A stretch of 64,000 nt of DNA, from contig CAJNOL010000020.1 in assembly GCA_905250125.1 (NCBI GenBank), positions 186,001-250,000 on the forward strand, in the 5' to 3' direction. Position numbers and translations under genes: made by a program. Positions 48,961 to 63,544 of the stretch are shown piece after piece. Source of the stretch: Rotaria sordida. Its lineage: Eukaryota > Rotifera > Eurotatoria > Philodinida > Philodinidae. Each line of letters opens with the position of its first letter. The first letter of the stretch is position 1. The notes under the pieces are model-generated. The model had not been told where the DNA came from and did no database searches. It saw only the letters and a program-made list of their open reading frames with translations.

Positions 48961-49485
48961 TTATTCTTGAGTAAGCCAATCAATAATTTGTTTCCATTCA
49001 TTTTTTTTTTTGGTTTTGTATAAATATAAACAATAGCATAATAAAAAATAAAACTAATAATTAATATAATAATAAATAATAATATCATTAAATGAATTAA
49101 AAGAAGAAGAGTATTATTTATATAAATTGGTAATAAAGAAAATTTTTCATTTGTTCGATAATAATATTCATTTAGATTGTATCATATTATTCTCCGTTGT
49201 TTTCGAGATGTCATACCATTGATCGATTGATTTTGATATTTCATTAACATGAATTAAATTACTATTATGATTATTTCTATGTGGGTTCTTATCAATAGAA
49301 GAATAAGAATGATGATGACAAGTTTTATAAATATGTTGGTGATCGTTGATTACAGATGCCTGCTGATGTGAATTACTAGTTTGTTGAGAACAATCTGATG
49401 AAACAGTTCTGTCAGGAACAGGTGATGGCAAAAGTGAAGGATGAACAGTACGATAACGAAACGTTGATGTATGATGTTGATTCAT
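48961..49485 (-). pseudogene. Possible small membrane-protein gene, frame broken
   Basis: On the minus strand an ATG at 49485 opens a Ser/His/Asn-rich frame (MNQHHTSTFRYRTV and so on) ending at 49168. Immediately after, another frame encodes a polar stretch and a strong hydrophobic segment (MILLFIIILIISFIFYYAIVY) followed by YTKPKKK. A further one-base shift at an A11 run would give NEWKQIIDWLTQE and a stop at 48961. A single-pass protein with an extracellular N-terminus, broadly like KCNE-type subunits in layout, would result if the frames were joined. I see no introns that would join them, so this is either a decayed gene, a gene with sequence errors at homopolymers, or chance. Confidence 0.3.
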
Positions 49486-52400
49486 GTTAATTTTTCTTTT
49501 TTCTTTTTTTTTTCTTGTACAAATGAAGTAATAATTAATATGGAAATAGGACAAACGAACTTTTTTTGTTTCTGAGTGCTTAATACAAAGTTTCCAAGAA
49601 GTCAAGGGAACATATATACATACATGATACAAAATCATTGTTGATAGAATATGTTTGTATATTTATCAGTAGAAATTTAATAGTTTTAGATAGAACATGT
49701 TGAACAATTGGTTTTTTTTTCTTGTTGATTTTTATAATAATCATGAAACTTCATTATATTCATTTTCATTTCTTCTGACGTAAGTTTTCTTTCATTCATA
49801 GTAAAATTTAATTTAGAAAAAAAAACAGAAACAGAAAATAAATAACACATTTTCATTTATTTTTTATTTCTGATAAATTTGAAATAACCGATAATGTGCC
49901 ATGTTTATTGTACTAAGACTTATATGAAGTACATAGATTGTTTTATGATCTCTTCCATCCCTTCTTTTTTGTATGATAATCAAGAGTATATTTGAAGATA
50001 TATATAGCATACGTCTTAAATTTACATTGTCAATTGTCAGTAACAAGTTTTATCACTCTTACTGTCTTTCATTTAATAATCTACTTTTGAATGAATAAGA
50101 AAAGAATCGTTTGCATTTTGTCAAAACAAGATCTTGTCAAATGACAATGAGTTCAAATCGTCTGTCTTTTTGATTGATTGCTCTCAGCTGTTAGTTGAAT
50201 GAATAGTAAAGTGGGTCACTGAATATCGTACAGTCTCTTTTTTTTAGTATCCAACGACGGTAGTACGGTGAATAATTGAGTCAACTCGTATAAGTGCTGA
50301 ATAGACCAATGAGATGGTACTACTCTCTGGTATACTCTTTATGTAAACAGACAAGTAGTAGTCATCATCATCATCATTATCGTCGTCGTCGTCGTCGTCT
50401 TTGCTTATCCATTGTTTCTTAGACGAATAAATGAAAGTTGATCCTGAATATTTGAACAGCTAGCTGAGTTTCTCAATATGTATGTAAGAGTGCAAAAAGA
50501 AGAAGAAAAAAAAAGAAAAGATGATGTAAAATTACGAGACTGAGTTACTGCTGCCGTCCTAAGATTTCACTTTCTCTTATTCTCATCCTCTCTCGCGTAC
50601 ACTTCTTCACATATGAGAAAGAGAAAATGAGGGAGAGAGAGAGAGAGCAGTACGTAATAGTCTTTCTCAGATTGCACCATATGAAGGTTGATCATGAACA
50701 ATCATCAGTCAGTAAAAGCAAAAGTAGTTCAATAATAATTTTAAAGTGAGTGAGAGAGAGGGAACTCGTTTTTATGTAAATATATACGTTATGATGATGA
50801 CGATGATGGGTATGTGATTCTTTTTCGTCAATTCTCATCATAAGAGTTGTGTGTCTCAAGTTACGTTTTCTCACTCTTATTCATATCTGTACATATAAAT
50901 ACTAAATAAAATCAGCAACTCTCTCGTTCTTTCTGAAAGGTTATGCTAATATACTCATTTATCAGACAAGAGGAGACTCTTGGAGCTTTAAATACTATTT
51001 ATTCATACTTTTAAAACTTACATTTTGATATATATTTGAATTCATTTTTTTTTTATGTACTAAATCGTTCTATATAGTATTCAAATAAATTTCTATCATG
51101 TGTTCAAAGATAAGCAGAATAGTTATTTATGACTTCACTTGTATATTTCAGCAGGTAGTCTTACATTGACTTTCATCCACATTTTTCTTTGTACATAAAA
51201 ACCGCAGGCAATAACGTTTTTCATCATATCGCCTTTATTGTTCAAGAATGTGTTGTTCTTCTTTTTTTTTCTCGTTTTTTTTTTTTAACCGTACGCTTCT
51301 TTTATTGCATCTTACAAATATATACACATCCCATCATCGATCTCATCATAAGAGAGAGAGAGAACATGTACGTTCGACAAGAGAAAGAAGGAGAATGGCT
51401 TGAAATTTTATTCTCTCCCTCTCTCTTCCTTCTTTTGTATATGTATGTGTGTGTGGATCGAAAAAAAACAGAAAGAATTTCGATTCTTCCATACACATAC
51501 ATACATACGTACATACATACACCTGAAATCAGTCTAAGTGTCCGCTTCGATCTATCGTCAACGTCCATTGATGTAACAGAAAAGAACGAACAAAAAGCAA
51601 AGACGTAAAACCGATGGCTCACCTGACCATCGTGACAAAAAGGTATTGTGCATTAGAGTTTATACCCGGAATTAACGCAAATAATTGATTTCACGCAATC
51701 ATGTCCTATAGATATTTCCGGTAGTGTGACGTTTTGTTTTTATTGTTACGTCTTTTTTCTTTCACACTTCTTTCGTTCTCGCCAGTTTTATTTCTATTAC
51801 TGGCCCATGTTTCCGACGAGAACGACAAAAAAAAATGGCTGCCTTAATTATTCTTTAATGCATATATGTGTGCATAGAAAACTCAAGGATTTCTTCTTCT
51901 TCTTTTTTTTTTTTTACATAAATTGATTAAATAGAATGAAGACTTGTTAGAGCTTTGTAACATTATGCCATGGAACACTTTTATGTTTATTCAAATAGTT
52001 GAAAAAGTCAGTAAGTCTTTTTTTTCTTTGGTCGATAGTACTATATTTCAGATGTTCTCATAAAGAATTGCATCATAGAGAAGCATGTGAAATAGATACG
52101 CATCAAGTTACTTGATTGAAGTATCCTTGAAAAGGACTTGTTTAATTTTCATATGAACGAGACAAGACAATAAACTTAATGAATCTTCTAGTAAGGTCGA
52201 TACAAAAAAAGAATTAGAAAAAAAAGAAAAAAATATGTTATGACGACAAGACAGAATTGTATGTATCCTTGAGTGAAATAAAGTATCTAATGAAATTGAA
52301 AAAGCAATTTAACTCTTGAGAAACAGCAGGCCAAAACAAAGAGTATGTATGTAGCATTACCTGTATGTTTACAAAACATTTTTTGATCATATTCAAGAGG

Positions 52401-52661
52401 GATTGAGAATATTCTTTTTCTTGTCTCTTTTTCTAGTTCTTTTTCCACCTCATCTTAACTAAATTTTTTAACTAATCGAATCTATGAAAAAAAAAGTACC
52501 AACAGAAAAAAAAAAGAAAAGAAAATAGAAACATCATTATCCGAAGCCCATATAAAATTAACAGTATCGTAACATACATATAAAAAAAAAAATCTCATTT
52601 TTTTTTATCGAAATGAAAATAAAACAAATTTCAATCTTCTTATATTTATTTTAGATCATCG
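49486..52661. other. Intergenic region and FOXJ1 upstream region
   Basis: No gene is supported. From 50.2 kb on it becomes repeat-rich with GA, CATACATA and TC tracts and slightly higher GC, as upstream of FoxO, suggesting promoter and 5' UTR of FOXJ1. A TTTATTTTAG acceptor-like site ends 7 nt before the FOXJ1 ATG. Confidence 0.5.
50362..50399. repeat. TCA/TCG trinucleotide microsatellite
   Basis: Four TCA-type units followed by six TCG units. The CpG-containing half stands out in such AT-rich DNA. Confidence 0.8.
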
Positions 52662-54312
<1,651 letters not shown>

Positions 54313-56380
54313 TGAATACAATCCTTTCTTTTTATGTATATAAATTTGTGTGTGGGTGTGTGTGGGTAGTAGAGTCTTCCGTTTCTTCAAAATGATTTGT
54401 GTGACATATATTTGCAATTGTGTTTGCTTGTTTAATTCCGTCCAAAAAATATTCTTTGTTTGAAAACAAAAAAAAAACTTTTTTTTCTTTTGTGTTCATC
54501 ACTGTGATTTTAAACAGTTGCAGACATACCGTCCATTATATTATCACCTTGTGTGCATGTGTGAGTATTTGTTTTCTTTTACAGGATCCAAAAAAAAAAA
54601 ATTAATAAGAAACAAAAAAAAACTCTTTTTTTTCCTGTAATTGAATTTTTTTGTATTTGTTTATCGTTCGCTTGGAATCGAACAAATAAAAAAAAGGAAA
54701 TAAATTGTAGTGAAAATTTATTGTATTGAATTTAATAGAGAAAATAGATATCTATATGTGTTTAAAATAACATTTATGTAATCATTGCTTCATATGTGAA
54801 ATATATATATTGAACAAGGTTTTTTAAATAAAAGAAAAACAGTGAAGAAATAAAATCTTCGATAAACACTTCATTTTCATTTCTTACGATCAAAAGAAAA
54901 GTGTTTATCGAAAGACTACTTCATGAAGAGTAGTTCTTTATCTAAAGAAAAAAAAAACTTTTGTTCTTATTATATTGTATGAAATTTATACAATGAATAA
55001 TAACAAAAACGTGAATATTGTTTTAATCTTTAACTAAAACAAAAAAAGATTTTTTATGAGTCTCTTTTACGTAAGAAAAAAAAGAATCTAAAGTTTACTT
55101 TCAACATATATTAGTGCAATGAAGGGTATTGAGTTAGATAATAATAATAATAATAATAAATACAAGAAATAATTAATTAAGTGAAAATAAATATGATAAT
55201 GTTGGATATGTGTAATGAATAAGAATAAAAAGAAAATGTTTTATTTCTCTAAAACTAAAAATGCTTACTGGAATTCCGCATTATTTCTCCTATAAATACT
55301 TGTTGCATTATCTTGAATTGAAAATATAATGAATGGAAAACTGAATCTCTGAATTTGTTTTTAAGCGCAGAAACAAACAAAAATACCATGTCGAATTAAG
55401 TGAAATCTTTCTTCAATGAAGATATCTTTAACTATTATTTTTTTAAAATCATTATATTTTTATTTAATGCAAATATGCTCAATTAGAGCTACTAATAGGC
55501 CACTTTTTTCAGCCTTGGTCTGCAGATCAGAGCATGCCGATTGATATTCCTAATTTTTCAAAATACATGCAACTCTATTACTCTGCATTAGTGTATTATT
55601 CTACTTTCAATTGTTCACTTAATGTATTTCCTCAAAGATTAGATAATAATAAGTTCTTGCACGACATAGCAAATTAAAAAACAAAAAGAGATAATCGTCA
55701 TAGCTATTTTTCATGCAAGAAAGACTTGAATTAACGCTATGTTTATGATTATATCAGTGCTGCTTGGAATCATCAAAAAAAAAATGTAATCGTGCCGACA
55801 AAAAATATTTGATGAGAAATACAACAAAAATCTAGGGACTAAATGAGAATTATAATTACAGACAAGGACATTTACATTAGACAATCAGTTTTCGTGACAA
55901 ATTTTCGATTCAATTGTTTTGGATCTAAACAAGTTCTTCTGTCAATCAATTTAACTTGATTTCCAAAACTTAAGATCAATGATAACAACTTTGACTTGAC
56001 CTGACGATCTAATAGGTGCCAGCTAGATCGGCAGCTCTGTACTCAATTTTCTTCTTATTCTATACAGATATAAAATATCAGGCGTGTTATTTCCTTCATT
56101 CAATGAATATATACATTGACTTCTTCAAAAGTTTTCGAAACCATTCATAGCGAGACATATTCATTTGAATGTTTTCATTTAATTGCAATTTTCCTACAAT
56201 TATTACTTCTTTATAATATATTATGCTTGTTTACTATTTCAAAAAAGGATTGTTTAAACTATTTTTTGGTTTTTCTATGACGTAAAAAAACAATAAAAAT
56301 GTCAATGAAGGAAATAATCTTTTGTTAATTTGAAAAAAGTCTTTGTTATTAAATTATCGATGCAGTCAATGATAGTAATA
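54313..56380. other. FOXJ1 3' flank and intergenic region
   Basis: Begins with a GT-rich 3' UTR-like stretch (TGTGTGTGGGTGTG near 54347). An AAT trinucleotide run lies near 55140-55158. No gene is supported. Confidence 0.5.
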
Positions 56381-56511
56381 GTGGCGGTGCTCCAGGGCAC
56401 AAAAGAAGACTGAGCCCCTCCGATCGATCCGAAAATTTCTAAAGGTATTCCTATAGAAAGGCTGAGGGGGAGAAGCTCGTCTTCTGATCAAAAAAATCCT
56501 GGCACCGTCGC
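56381..56511. mobile_element. 131-bp MITE with TA target duplication
   Basis: The ends GTGGCGGTGC at 56381 and GCACCGTCGC at 56502-56511 are inverted copies with one mismatch and are bordered by TA on both sides. Inner blocks also pair (AGAAGACTGAGCCCCTC with GAGGGGGAGAAGCTCGTCTTCT). It is GC-richer than its surroundings. TA borders point to Tc1-mariner-type mobilisation. Confidence 0.8.
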
Positions 56512-56808
56512 TAGACAATAATTTGATGATTATCAAACATTCTAACAGATATTTTATTTTAATAAAACATCTGTAAACTAGCGGCCTCCTAAAACATTCA
56601 AAAACAAATGTTTTAAAGTTAGATTTTAATTAATAATGAAATGACTAATATATTCTTTTATTTGTTTGAATTATTCTGTGATTTAACTAAGATTCCATTT
56701 TAATTGAAACGTTGCTTAGAAACATTAACATATTGATATGTTAGAATAATCAATAACTATCCATGATCATTTTATCGTACTGTTTTCCGAAAAAAATATA
56801 ATAAAATA

Positions 56809-58149
56809 ATGGTAGTCGGACAAAATAATAAAAATCAACAAGAAGAATCAGTCTATAATTTAATACCACGAACTGAAGTTCATGTATCAAAAGCATCTGG
56901 GTATATTTCCACAGATAATTTTTATTTCTTATTTAATTAAGCTTTTTTTTTTCTAATAGTTATGTATCAAAATTTCATCAAAATGCCCGTGAATCATTTA
57001 AAGAAGGTAAATCTAAACATCGAACAATGGGTTATGCTGAAGAACCAGTTCCCGATCCACAACATTTTCTTAAAAAACATCAAAATGATACTAAACAGAA
57101 TGACTCGAATAGGCGTAAATTTTACTTTTACTTTTTATTTTCTTTAAAAAATACATTTCCTTTTGGATATAGATAAAGATACATCACCAAGCAAAGATCA
57201 TTCACAACGTAAACCACCTGTTCCAAGTATTCGTGATGCCCCTAAAATGGGTGCACGAACAGAAAAAAATTTCATTCAAACAAATGCACTTGACGTTGTT
57301 ATGACAGTACCAAAAAAACCCGAACGAAATATTGTTGATGATCGATATGGTGATAAATTTCCTATTGATCCAAGTGGTTTAACACCAAAATACATATTGA
57401 AAAAAGTATTTCTTTTCTTTTTTTTTTTTTACTTATTAATTTGTTAATTCATCATAATTAATATTTAGAATTTTGGTGAAGTACCCGTTTATATAAAATC
57501 ACGTCGAGCAGATATGGAAAAAGCTAAACAAGAATATCAAGTTTATGTTTCAGATTATTTTCGTCGTGGAGCTATGCGCGAAATGGATAATAATGAACGA
57601 CAAACAATTCTTGATGGTTTGTTTGTAGAAAAAAAAATAGGCCTTCTTTTTTCTATTTTGAATTAATTACTTTGTGAAACACGATCTAAAAGGAGTATTG
57701 AAGTATATAGGGTAGAAATTTCAAACCCCTCTCTCCACAGACTGTAGTAGATGCTAGCTTGAGATCAGTACAGACCATATATCAATAACATCTCGTTCTA
57801 TACTATTTGAACTATTTTCTTATTGCATTTTTGAAGCATTAAGTAAAAGGATAATGAAAGAAATGTGTCCGAAAATAGATAGAATAAAGTAATCTCATGT
57901 GATTAGTAACAGCAGTTGCATCGTGTTTCACATTTCAATTCCACAGAGATTTCGTTAACAGTTGTTTTTATAATTTTAGGTTTGAAAAAACAATGGGAAG
58001 ATGTTCATCATGAATATCAAACACTTTCAGTTATTATTGATACAATTCCAAAACGATTATATAAAGAACGTCTTGAACATCAAATGAAATTACTTGAAAA
58101 AGATATTGATCTATTAGAAAAACATCAAATTATTTATATTGCTGATTGA
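56809..58149 (+). CDS. enkur: Enkurin, ciliary/axonemal protein
   Basis: Enkurin is a calmodulin-binding, TRPC-interacting protein that is also a microtubule inner protein of motile cilia. Exons 56809-56900, 56960-57114, 57173-57405, 57469-57616 and 57980-58149 give 265 residues; human ENKUR has 256. The N-terminus ESVYNLIPR is the conserved opening motif. A proline-rich stretch (RKPPVPSIRDAP) could bind SH3 domains, as in mammals. The enkurin domain occupies the last 100 residues: NFGEVPVYIKSRRADME, GAMREMDNNERQTILDGLKKQWE, TLSVIIDTIPKRLYKERLE and LEKDIDLLEKHQIIYIAD. The helical GLKKQWEDVHHEYQ region corresponds to the IQ-like calmodulin site, though I cannot confirm the motif. Nothing is missing. 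Confidence 0.93.
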
Positions 58150-60311
58150 ATTAACTATTTCTTTTTCTTGGGTGTGTATTTTCTTAAAAATCTATATCTT
58201 TTACTTGGCTTAATCGAAAAGAAAAAGCCAAATTTATATGCACATTCTTTTTTTTCAATATAATAGAAATAATTTAAAACAAAACGCTAAAGATGATATT
58301 GGCTGAAAATTATGTGTTGGTCAGTTATATAAATTAAAATTTATCTTAGTCAAATGAATCGATATGGATGTTTGGTTAAATAGACCTTATTTTTCATTAG
58401 ACTATGAGCAATTTGTTTCACTTCAAGGATTTTTCTATAAAAATTTATCAACTGTATAATTATGGCTAACGGTAGAAGTTCCTCTGATATTATTTTGCGT
58501 AGTTCTCGGATTGTTAATATTGAATTTTAGAAACGTTTTCAAAGCTTTGTTAAGTATTGACAATTGACGTCAAAGAGCTGTCCTGACCTAAGGCTTCTAA
58601 AGTAAGGGCAAGTATGTGCCAGTAGCTTTAATTAAATGAAAAAAAGTAGTTGGTTTGTTATTTATTTTAAAAGATTTGTCTTGCATCAATAAATTTTTTT
58701 TCTTCGATACTATTAAAAGCTTTAATATTTTTTCTTTCTTTTTTTTGTATCGTCTAATTCTCAAAAGAATTATCCTAATGATTTAATGTTTTGAATTCAT
58801 GATTACATTTCAATGAGATAAAAGAACATGTAATATCGTTTGTGTTCATAATTTTTTTCTACTTACGAAATATAATTGCCCAATTTCCTGTTGTTTGAAA
58901 AGAACAATGTAATTTTTAAAAGTAATTAATATCTTATAATAGAAGCATGGTTCAAAGTCAAATCATTTTGATGACATCCATTAAAATGTTGCTCACGTTA
59001 TACTTATGTTGAAAATATCATTAAAAAACGTTTAGAAATTTCGAAAAGTCAGAATGACATTTACTTAATAAACTAAAGGAATTTGTACTTATATCTTGAA
59101 AAAAAAACCAATCTACATTGTATTGAACAGAAGATTCTTTGTTTCGATACTCTAACTAATGAAATTTCAGTAAAGTGATGTTTAGAAAAAAAATTATTAG
59201 AAGACGTAGTTTCAAAAATAATTATTGTCAATCTGACTTTGGCAAAATATATTTAACTTATAAAATAAAATTGTTAAAGATTTAGAAATTAATAGATTTT
59301 TCTATTGTTTAGAATAAATTCGAATTTCAAATATTGATCTAGCTTTATAGTTCATTATATTTTTCATATAACTTTAACTATTGAAACATCTGGAAGAAAA
59401 TAAACTCTTTTTATTATACTAGAGTATGATCAGCCTATCTTCTATAAATAAACCGATAACAATATTGAAAAATAAAAGTTTTTATATTTATTTTTCTTCT
59501 ATTATTAGTTTTTCCTGATTTCTGTCGATTCATTTGAATTAATGATAAGTTTTACGACATATTACATGTCAAACAAGCAGAAAAAGAATGAATTCATCAT
59601 AAGCAATAATTGAAAGAAAATGTCGATCTATTCAAAAAGTGGTATCATAACAATATAAAAAGAAACTTTTTTTGTTCTGCTATTTAAATCACTGAACGAA
59701 ATTGTATAATATTATTTTATAAAATATTCTTATGACAAACAACATTGGACATTTAACCAAAACAAAAGCATTTGAACAAAACAAACAAACAAACAAACAA
59801 ACCAAAACTGAATTGTTCACGGGTATATTACGTTTCGAAAAGGAAAGCGTTCTTTGATATTTTAACAAGCAAGTTCAAATAGAATTTCTTATTGACAATA
59901 AAAATAAAATAAAATAATACATTAAAAAAAAATGAAGGCAAAGAACAAGAGTCAGTAATAACTCGTTACAATTAACATCATGCATTGATTTAAAAATACA
60001 TGAAAGAGAAAAAGAGTATTTTATTCAATTGTCACCAAATGACAATGAAGAGAGACAAATAAACCGACTATGAATGAAGAAGAAGAAGAATATCACACAA
60101 ATCACAAACTTATTGTTTTGTTTTTTTTTTCTTTTTGTAATGTGACTTTTTAAGTCCAAGATGAAATCTACATAAATAAGAAATTCAATTGATTTTAATG
60201 AATATTCACTTTATATTTTTTTGCTGTTCTTGGTTTTTTTAAAACCATAAAGTATTTCAAATTTGAGATAGCACCATATCATCAAATGGATAATTTTTTC
60301 CTTTTTTCTTT
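58150..60311. other. Intergenic region between convergent genes
   Basis: AT-rich DNA shared by the 3' flanks of enkurin and the minus-strand gene. A run of AAACA units lies near 59780-59800. No gene is supported. Confidence 0.5.
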
Positions 60312-62083
60312 CTAACAAGAATATTTCGATGAAAGAATATTAAGAACTAATATATGAGGTAAAAAGGAATTAAGTTCTGGTCGAAGATTAGCATGAATAA
60401 GACGTATATCACCTGTCCATTCATGACATAATGTTGTTAACATTAAACGTTGAATATATCCACATGCTGGTGATTCATCAAGTAATTTTTCAAAATGATG
60501 AATAAAACGATGATCAGAAGAAGAATTTAATGATGAAAGAAATATAAATGATGATGATGATAAATGAGTAAATTTAACAAGAAGTAAATATGCATCTGAT
60601 GAAAGAATACATGATGGTGATTGTATTGTTAATGATTTTTTTGGTAGAAGAATAAAATCATGTGGTGAACCAAATTCAAGAAAATATTTCATTTGTTGTC
60701 GTTTACGTGGTGGAAGTGATGATGATGGAAGAAGATCTTTTGTTGATATAAGACAATTATTTGATGCTATTGAAACAGTAGTTTTTAGAGAACTTCAAAA
60801 ATAAAACAAAATAAAAGAAAAAAGTCGAAATAAACAATTAAGAATTATTATTATTTACTTTGATTGATCATCAAGTTGAATTTCTTGTTTTTGTTTTTGT
60901 TGCTTTTCAGAATTATAATTCACTGGTGTTTGATAGATTTGTTGTATTGTTGAAATTTTTTTCGTTGTTATTCGTTTATTTTTTATTTCAGTTGTTTCTG
61001 TTAATGATAAATCATGTGTTTTTATTTGATTTTTTTCTTTTCTCATTTGAATAATTAAATCTCGACATTGAGAAAATTGTGGTGAATTACGTAAACAATA
61101 TGGATAATTTGAATCTTTTAAAAATCTTTGTATACTTAAATAATATGATCGTAATGTTTCAGGATCATATTTTGAACCTTTACGTGTTCGAATTGATGTT
61201 AAATAATGTATTAAATAAGTACGCATTGTATCAGGATCAATATCAACAAGTGCCATTGATGATAATTCATAATTACGTCTTAAAAATTTACGAAAACGAC
61301 GAACATCTTGACGAGTTTTTAATTTTGTATTACCGAGAGTACGACGTAATGGTGTATGACTATCATCATATGATGAAAAATCAAACTAAAATTAAATAAA
61401 TATTTAATGACTAAATATTGTCTTCTTTTTTTCGGTAAGAATCTTTAAAAAAACAAGAAAAAGTAAAATGTATTCCATATATTAAGTTTACATATCTATG
61501 AATATAAATTAATAATAGAGTCTTTGAAGATTGAAATTGATGGTGAAAGTAGTTTTGTTTTTAATATATTTTTCCTTTTCTTCTAAACAAAATTTCATTT
61601 GCATGATATATTCAAATATAGGTTTCAATATAAATTATGCTAATATTAGATTAAAGAATCCAATTTATGATTTATATTAATGAATAATTCAAAATATTGT
61701 TTAATAAAATATTTTTTTAGACTTTAAATAAGAAATATATTTTGACTACATAATCTTATAATCAATGAAAATATGACGAATAAAAAGTTAAAACAAAAAG
61801 AAATAGAAGAAGAAGAAGAATCTTTTTATTTTCAAATATGCAAGTTTTTTCCTTAATTGAAATTCGAAACAGCACTTGAAGGACGAAACTAAGAAGCAAT
61901 ATATTCATAGACTTTCTTTTTTTAGAAAAACAAATACATTAACAAAACATACGTTTCGACAATAAGGTAATCTATTTTTATGCGAAACCAAAAAAAAAGT
62001 TTTTTTTTTTTCTATCTAAATAAAAATTCATTTGTTTCCTTTTGATTGGGTACAATACTTACCGGTCTTATTATTAACGCCAT
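60312..62083 (-). CDS. Uncharacterised protein with Crypton-derived-like N-terminal domain
   Basis: Minus-strand exons 62083-62063 (MALIIRP only), 61385-60859 and 60792-60312 join in frame to 342 residues; the first intron is 677 nt. Residues from about 20 to 120 resemble the helical core-binding (SAM-like) domain of tyrosine recombinases as found in Crypton-derived host proteins (ZMYM2/QRICH1/KIAA1958 group): VRRFRKFLRR, VDIDPDTMRTYLIHYLTSIR, GSKYDPETLRSYYLSIQRFL. In that group the pattern is FxxWL..., LxxFxxxxRxxxGxxYxPxTLxxxxxxIxRYL. A Lys/Gln-rich linker follows, then a C-terminal region (RKRQQMKYFLEFGSPHDFIL and onward) I do not recognise. No recombinase catalytic R-H-R-Y is seen. The assignment is tentative; the exon structure is firmer. 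Confidence 0.6.
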
Positions 62084-63544
62084 ATTTTGTTATGTTGTCA
62101 GCAGTTTGTATTTACGAGTGCTTGAAATTTTCACCTCTTCTTTTACAATAATGACTAACTTTATCTCTCTCTCGTTCTCTGTCTTTTTTTAGCGATGAAT
62201 TCAAAAAAATACAAGGGGATTTATATAAGCAATATTTTTAAGCGACGCATTCTTTTCGCTCTCTCTGTCTCTCTTTTCTATGATGACTGGCACACTTGTG
62301 CTTTTAAACTATATACATGCATATTAAAGCAAGAACATTATTCAATGGAAAGAATTGTATTTGTTTTTCTAAAACTTTTTATTTATTTAAATATGTTACA
62401 CTGTCAATTAATATTTATTATTACTCATTGTCAGCTGGTTAAAGAACCGGATATTAATTTGATTGAATATCATGAGCAGAAAATAAATATTTAGTCTATA
62501 CAATTAAGTACTCTTTGACATATGTTTAATCAAGAAAAAAACCATGTATTCATATTGAATATATGTGATAGAGCGATCAATATTTGTCGGATGGAAAAAA
62601 ATATAAAAACTAATATATTACTTCTTTTTTTTTTTCTTGTGTCCTATTTTCGGCTAATTCAATAATGGTTCTTTTTTATTATTTTTACTCTATGCTTATT
62701 GTCAGTGTCAGTCTGCCTCTATAGATATCAAATCATGTGTAGAATAACAAATGAGTAAATTATTTACAACATTTTAGTTCGTTCATAATCAAATCAAATA
62801 TTGTTTTTATGTTCATATTCGTCAAACTGGAAGAATACATAACATAAACTTATTCAACTGTTTGAACTCAATTATATATATATATATAAATAGCATTATA
62901 TGATACAAGGATGATCATATTGTGGCAGAATTACATTTCTATTCATCTAAATAATTTTATGGCCTGAAGCACAAAAGGTTATATGTGTCTTCTTCATTCA
63001 TCTGAAGAAAAATACATGGAATGAAGGTTATCACCCATTGTAAAAGTCGTATAAAATTAATCATAAATCGAGACTACAAAGGAATAATTTAACTGAAAAA
63101 TATATTTACGTATTCATAAATTGTTTCTTTTCTCTTTGTTCTCTTCAAACACTCTTATCAGTATTTAATACCAAAAAGAGAAGAAAAAAAACTATCAACA
63201 ATGACGAAATATATTGAGTTCATGATGACCTCAATTTATTTTTTGTTCTATTTCTTAAAGTTATTTATGAATATATTTATTAATATAAATATATACAAAC
63301 ACTTTTATAATCATCTTAACTTAATTTACAATATTCTATTATATTAATAGAAGAAATATTCTAGGTTTTTCCTTTCTACAGAATTATATTCTAGCAAGAG
63401 TTTGTAACTTAATGTATACTATCAATCTGATAATAAATAAGAAACCATACATTTTTGTTATTTATTACGAAAAAAAAAAAGGATTACTGTAATCCTTATC
63501 GAAAAATGTTATTTCTTTTATTCCCAATGTAATAAGTCATTTTT
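62084..63544. other. Intergenic region
   Basis: Between the start of the 60.3-62.1 kb gene and the end of the next minus-strand gene. A 99-codon plus-strand frame at 62195-62494 is hydrophobic and shows no domain. A TA run lies at about 62875-62888. Nothing else is recognised. Confidence 0.45.

Noticed and set aside
51189..51622. Open frames of 139 and 106 codons upstream of FOXJ1
   Set aside because: Overlap on opposite strands, full of Tyr/Thr/His and Arg/Glu from CATA and GAGA repeats; likely promoter or UTR DNA.
62195..62494. 99-codon hydrophobic plus-strand frame
   Set aside because: No domain, no splice partners, and lies in the upstream region of the minus-strand gene at 62083; kept out for lack of support.
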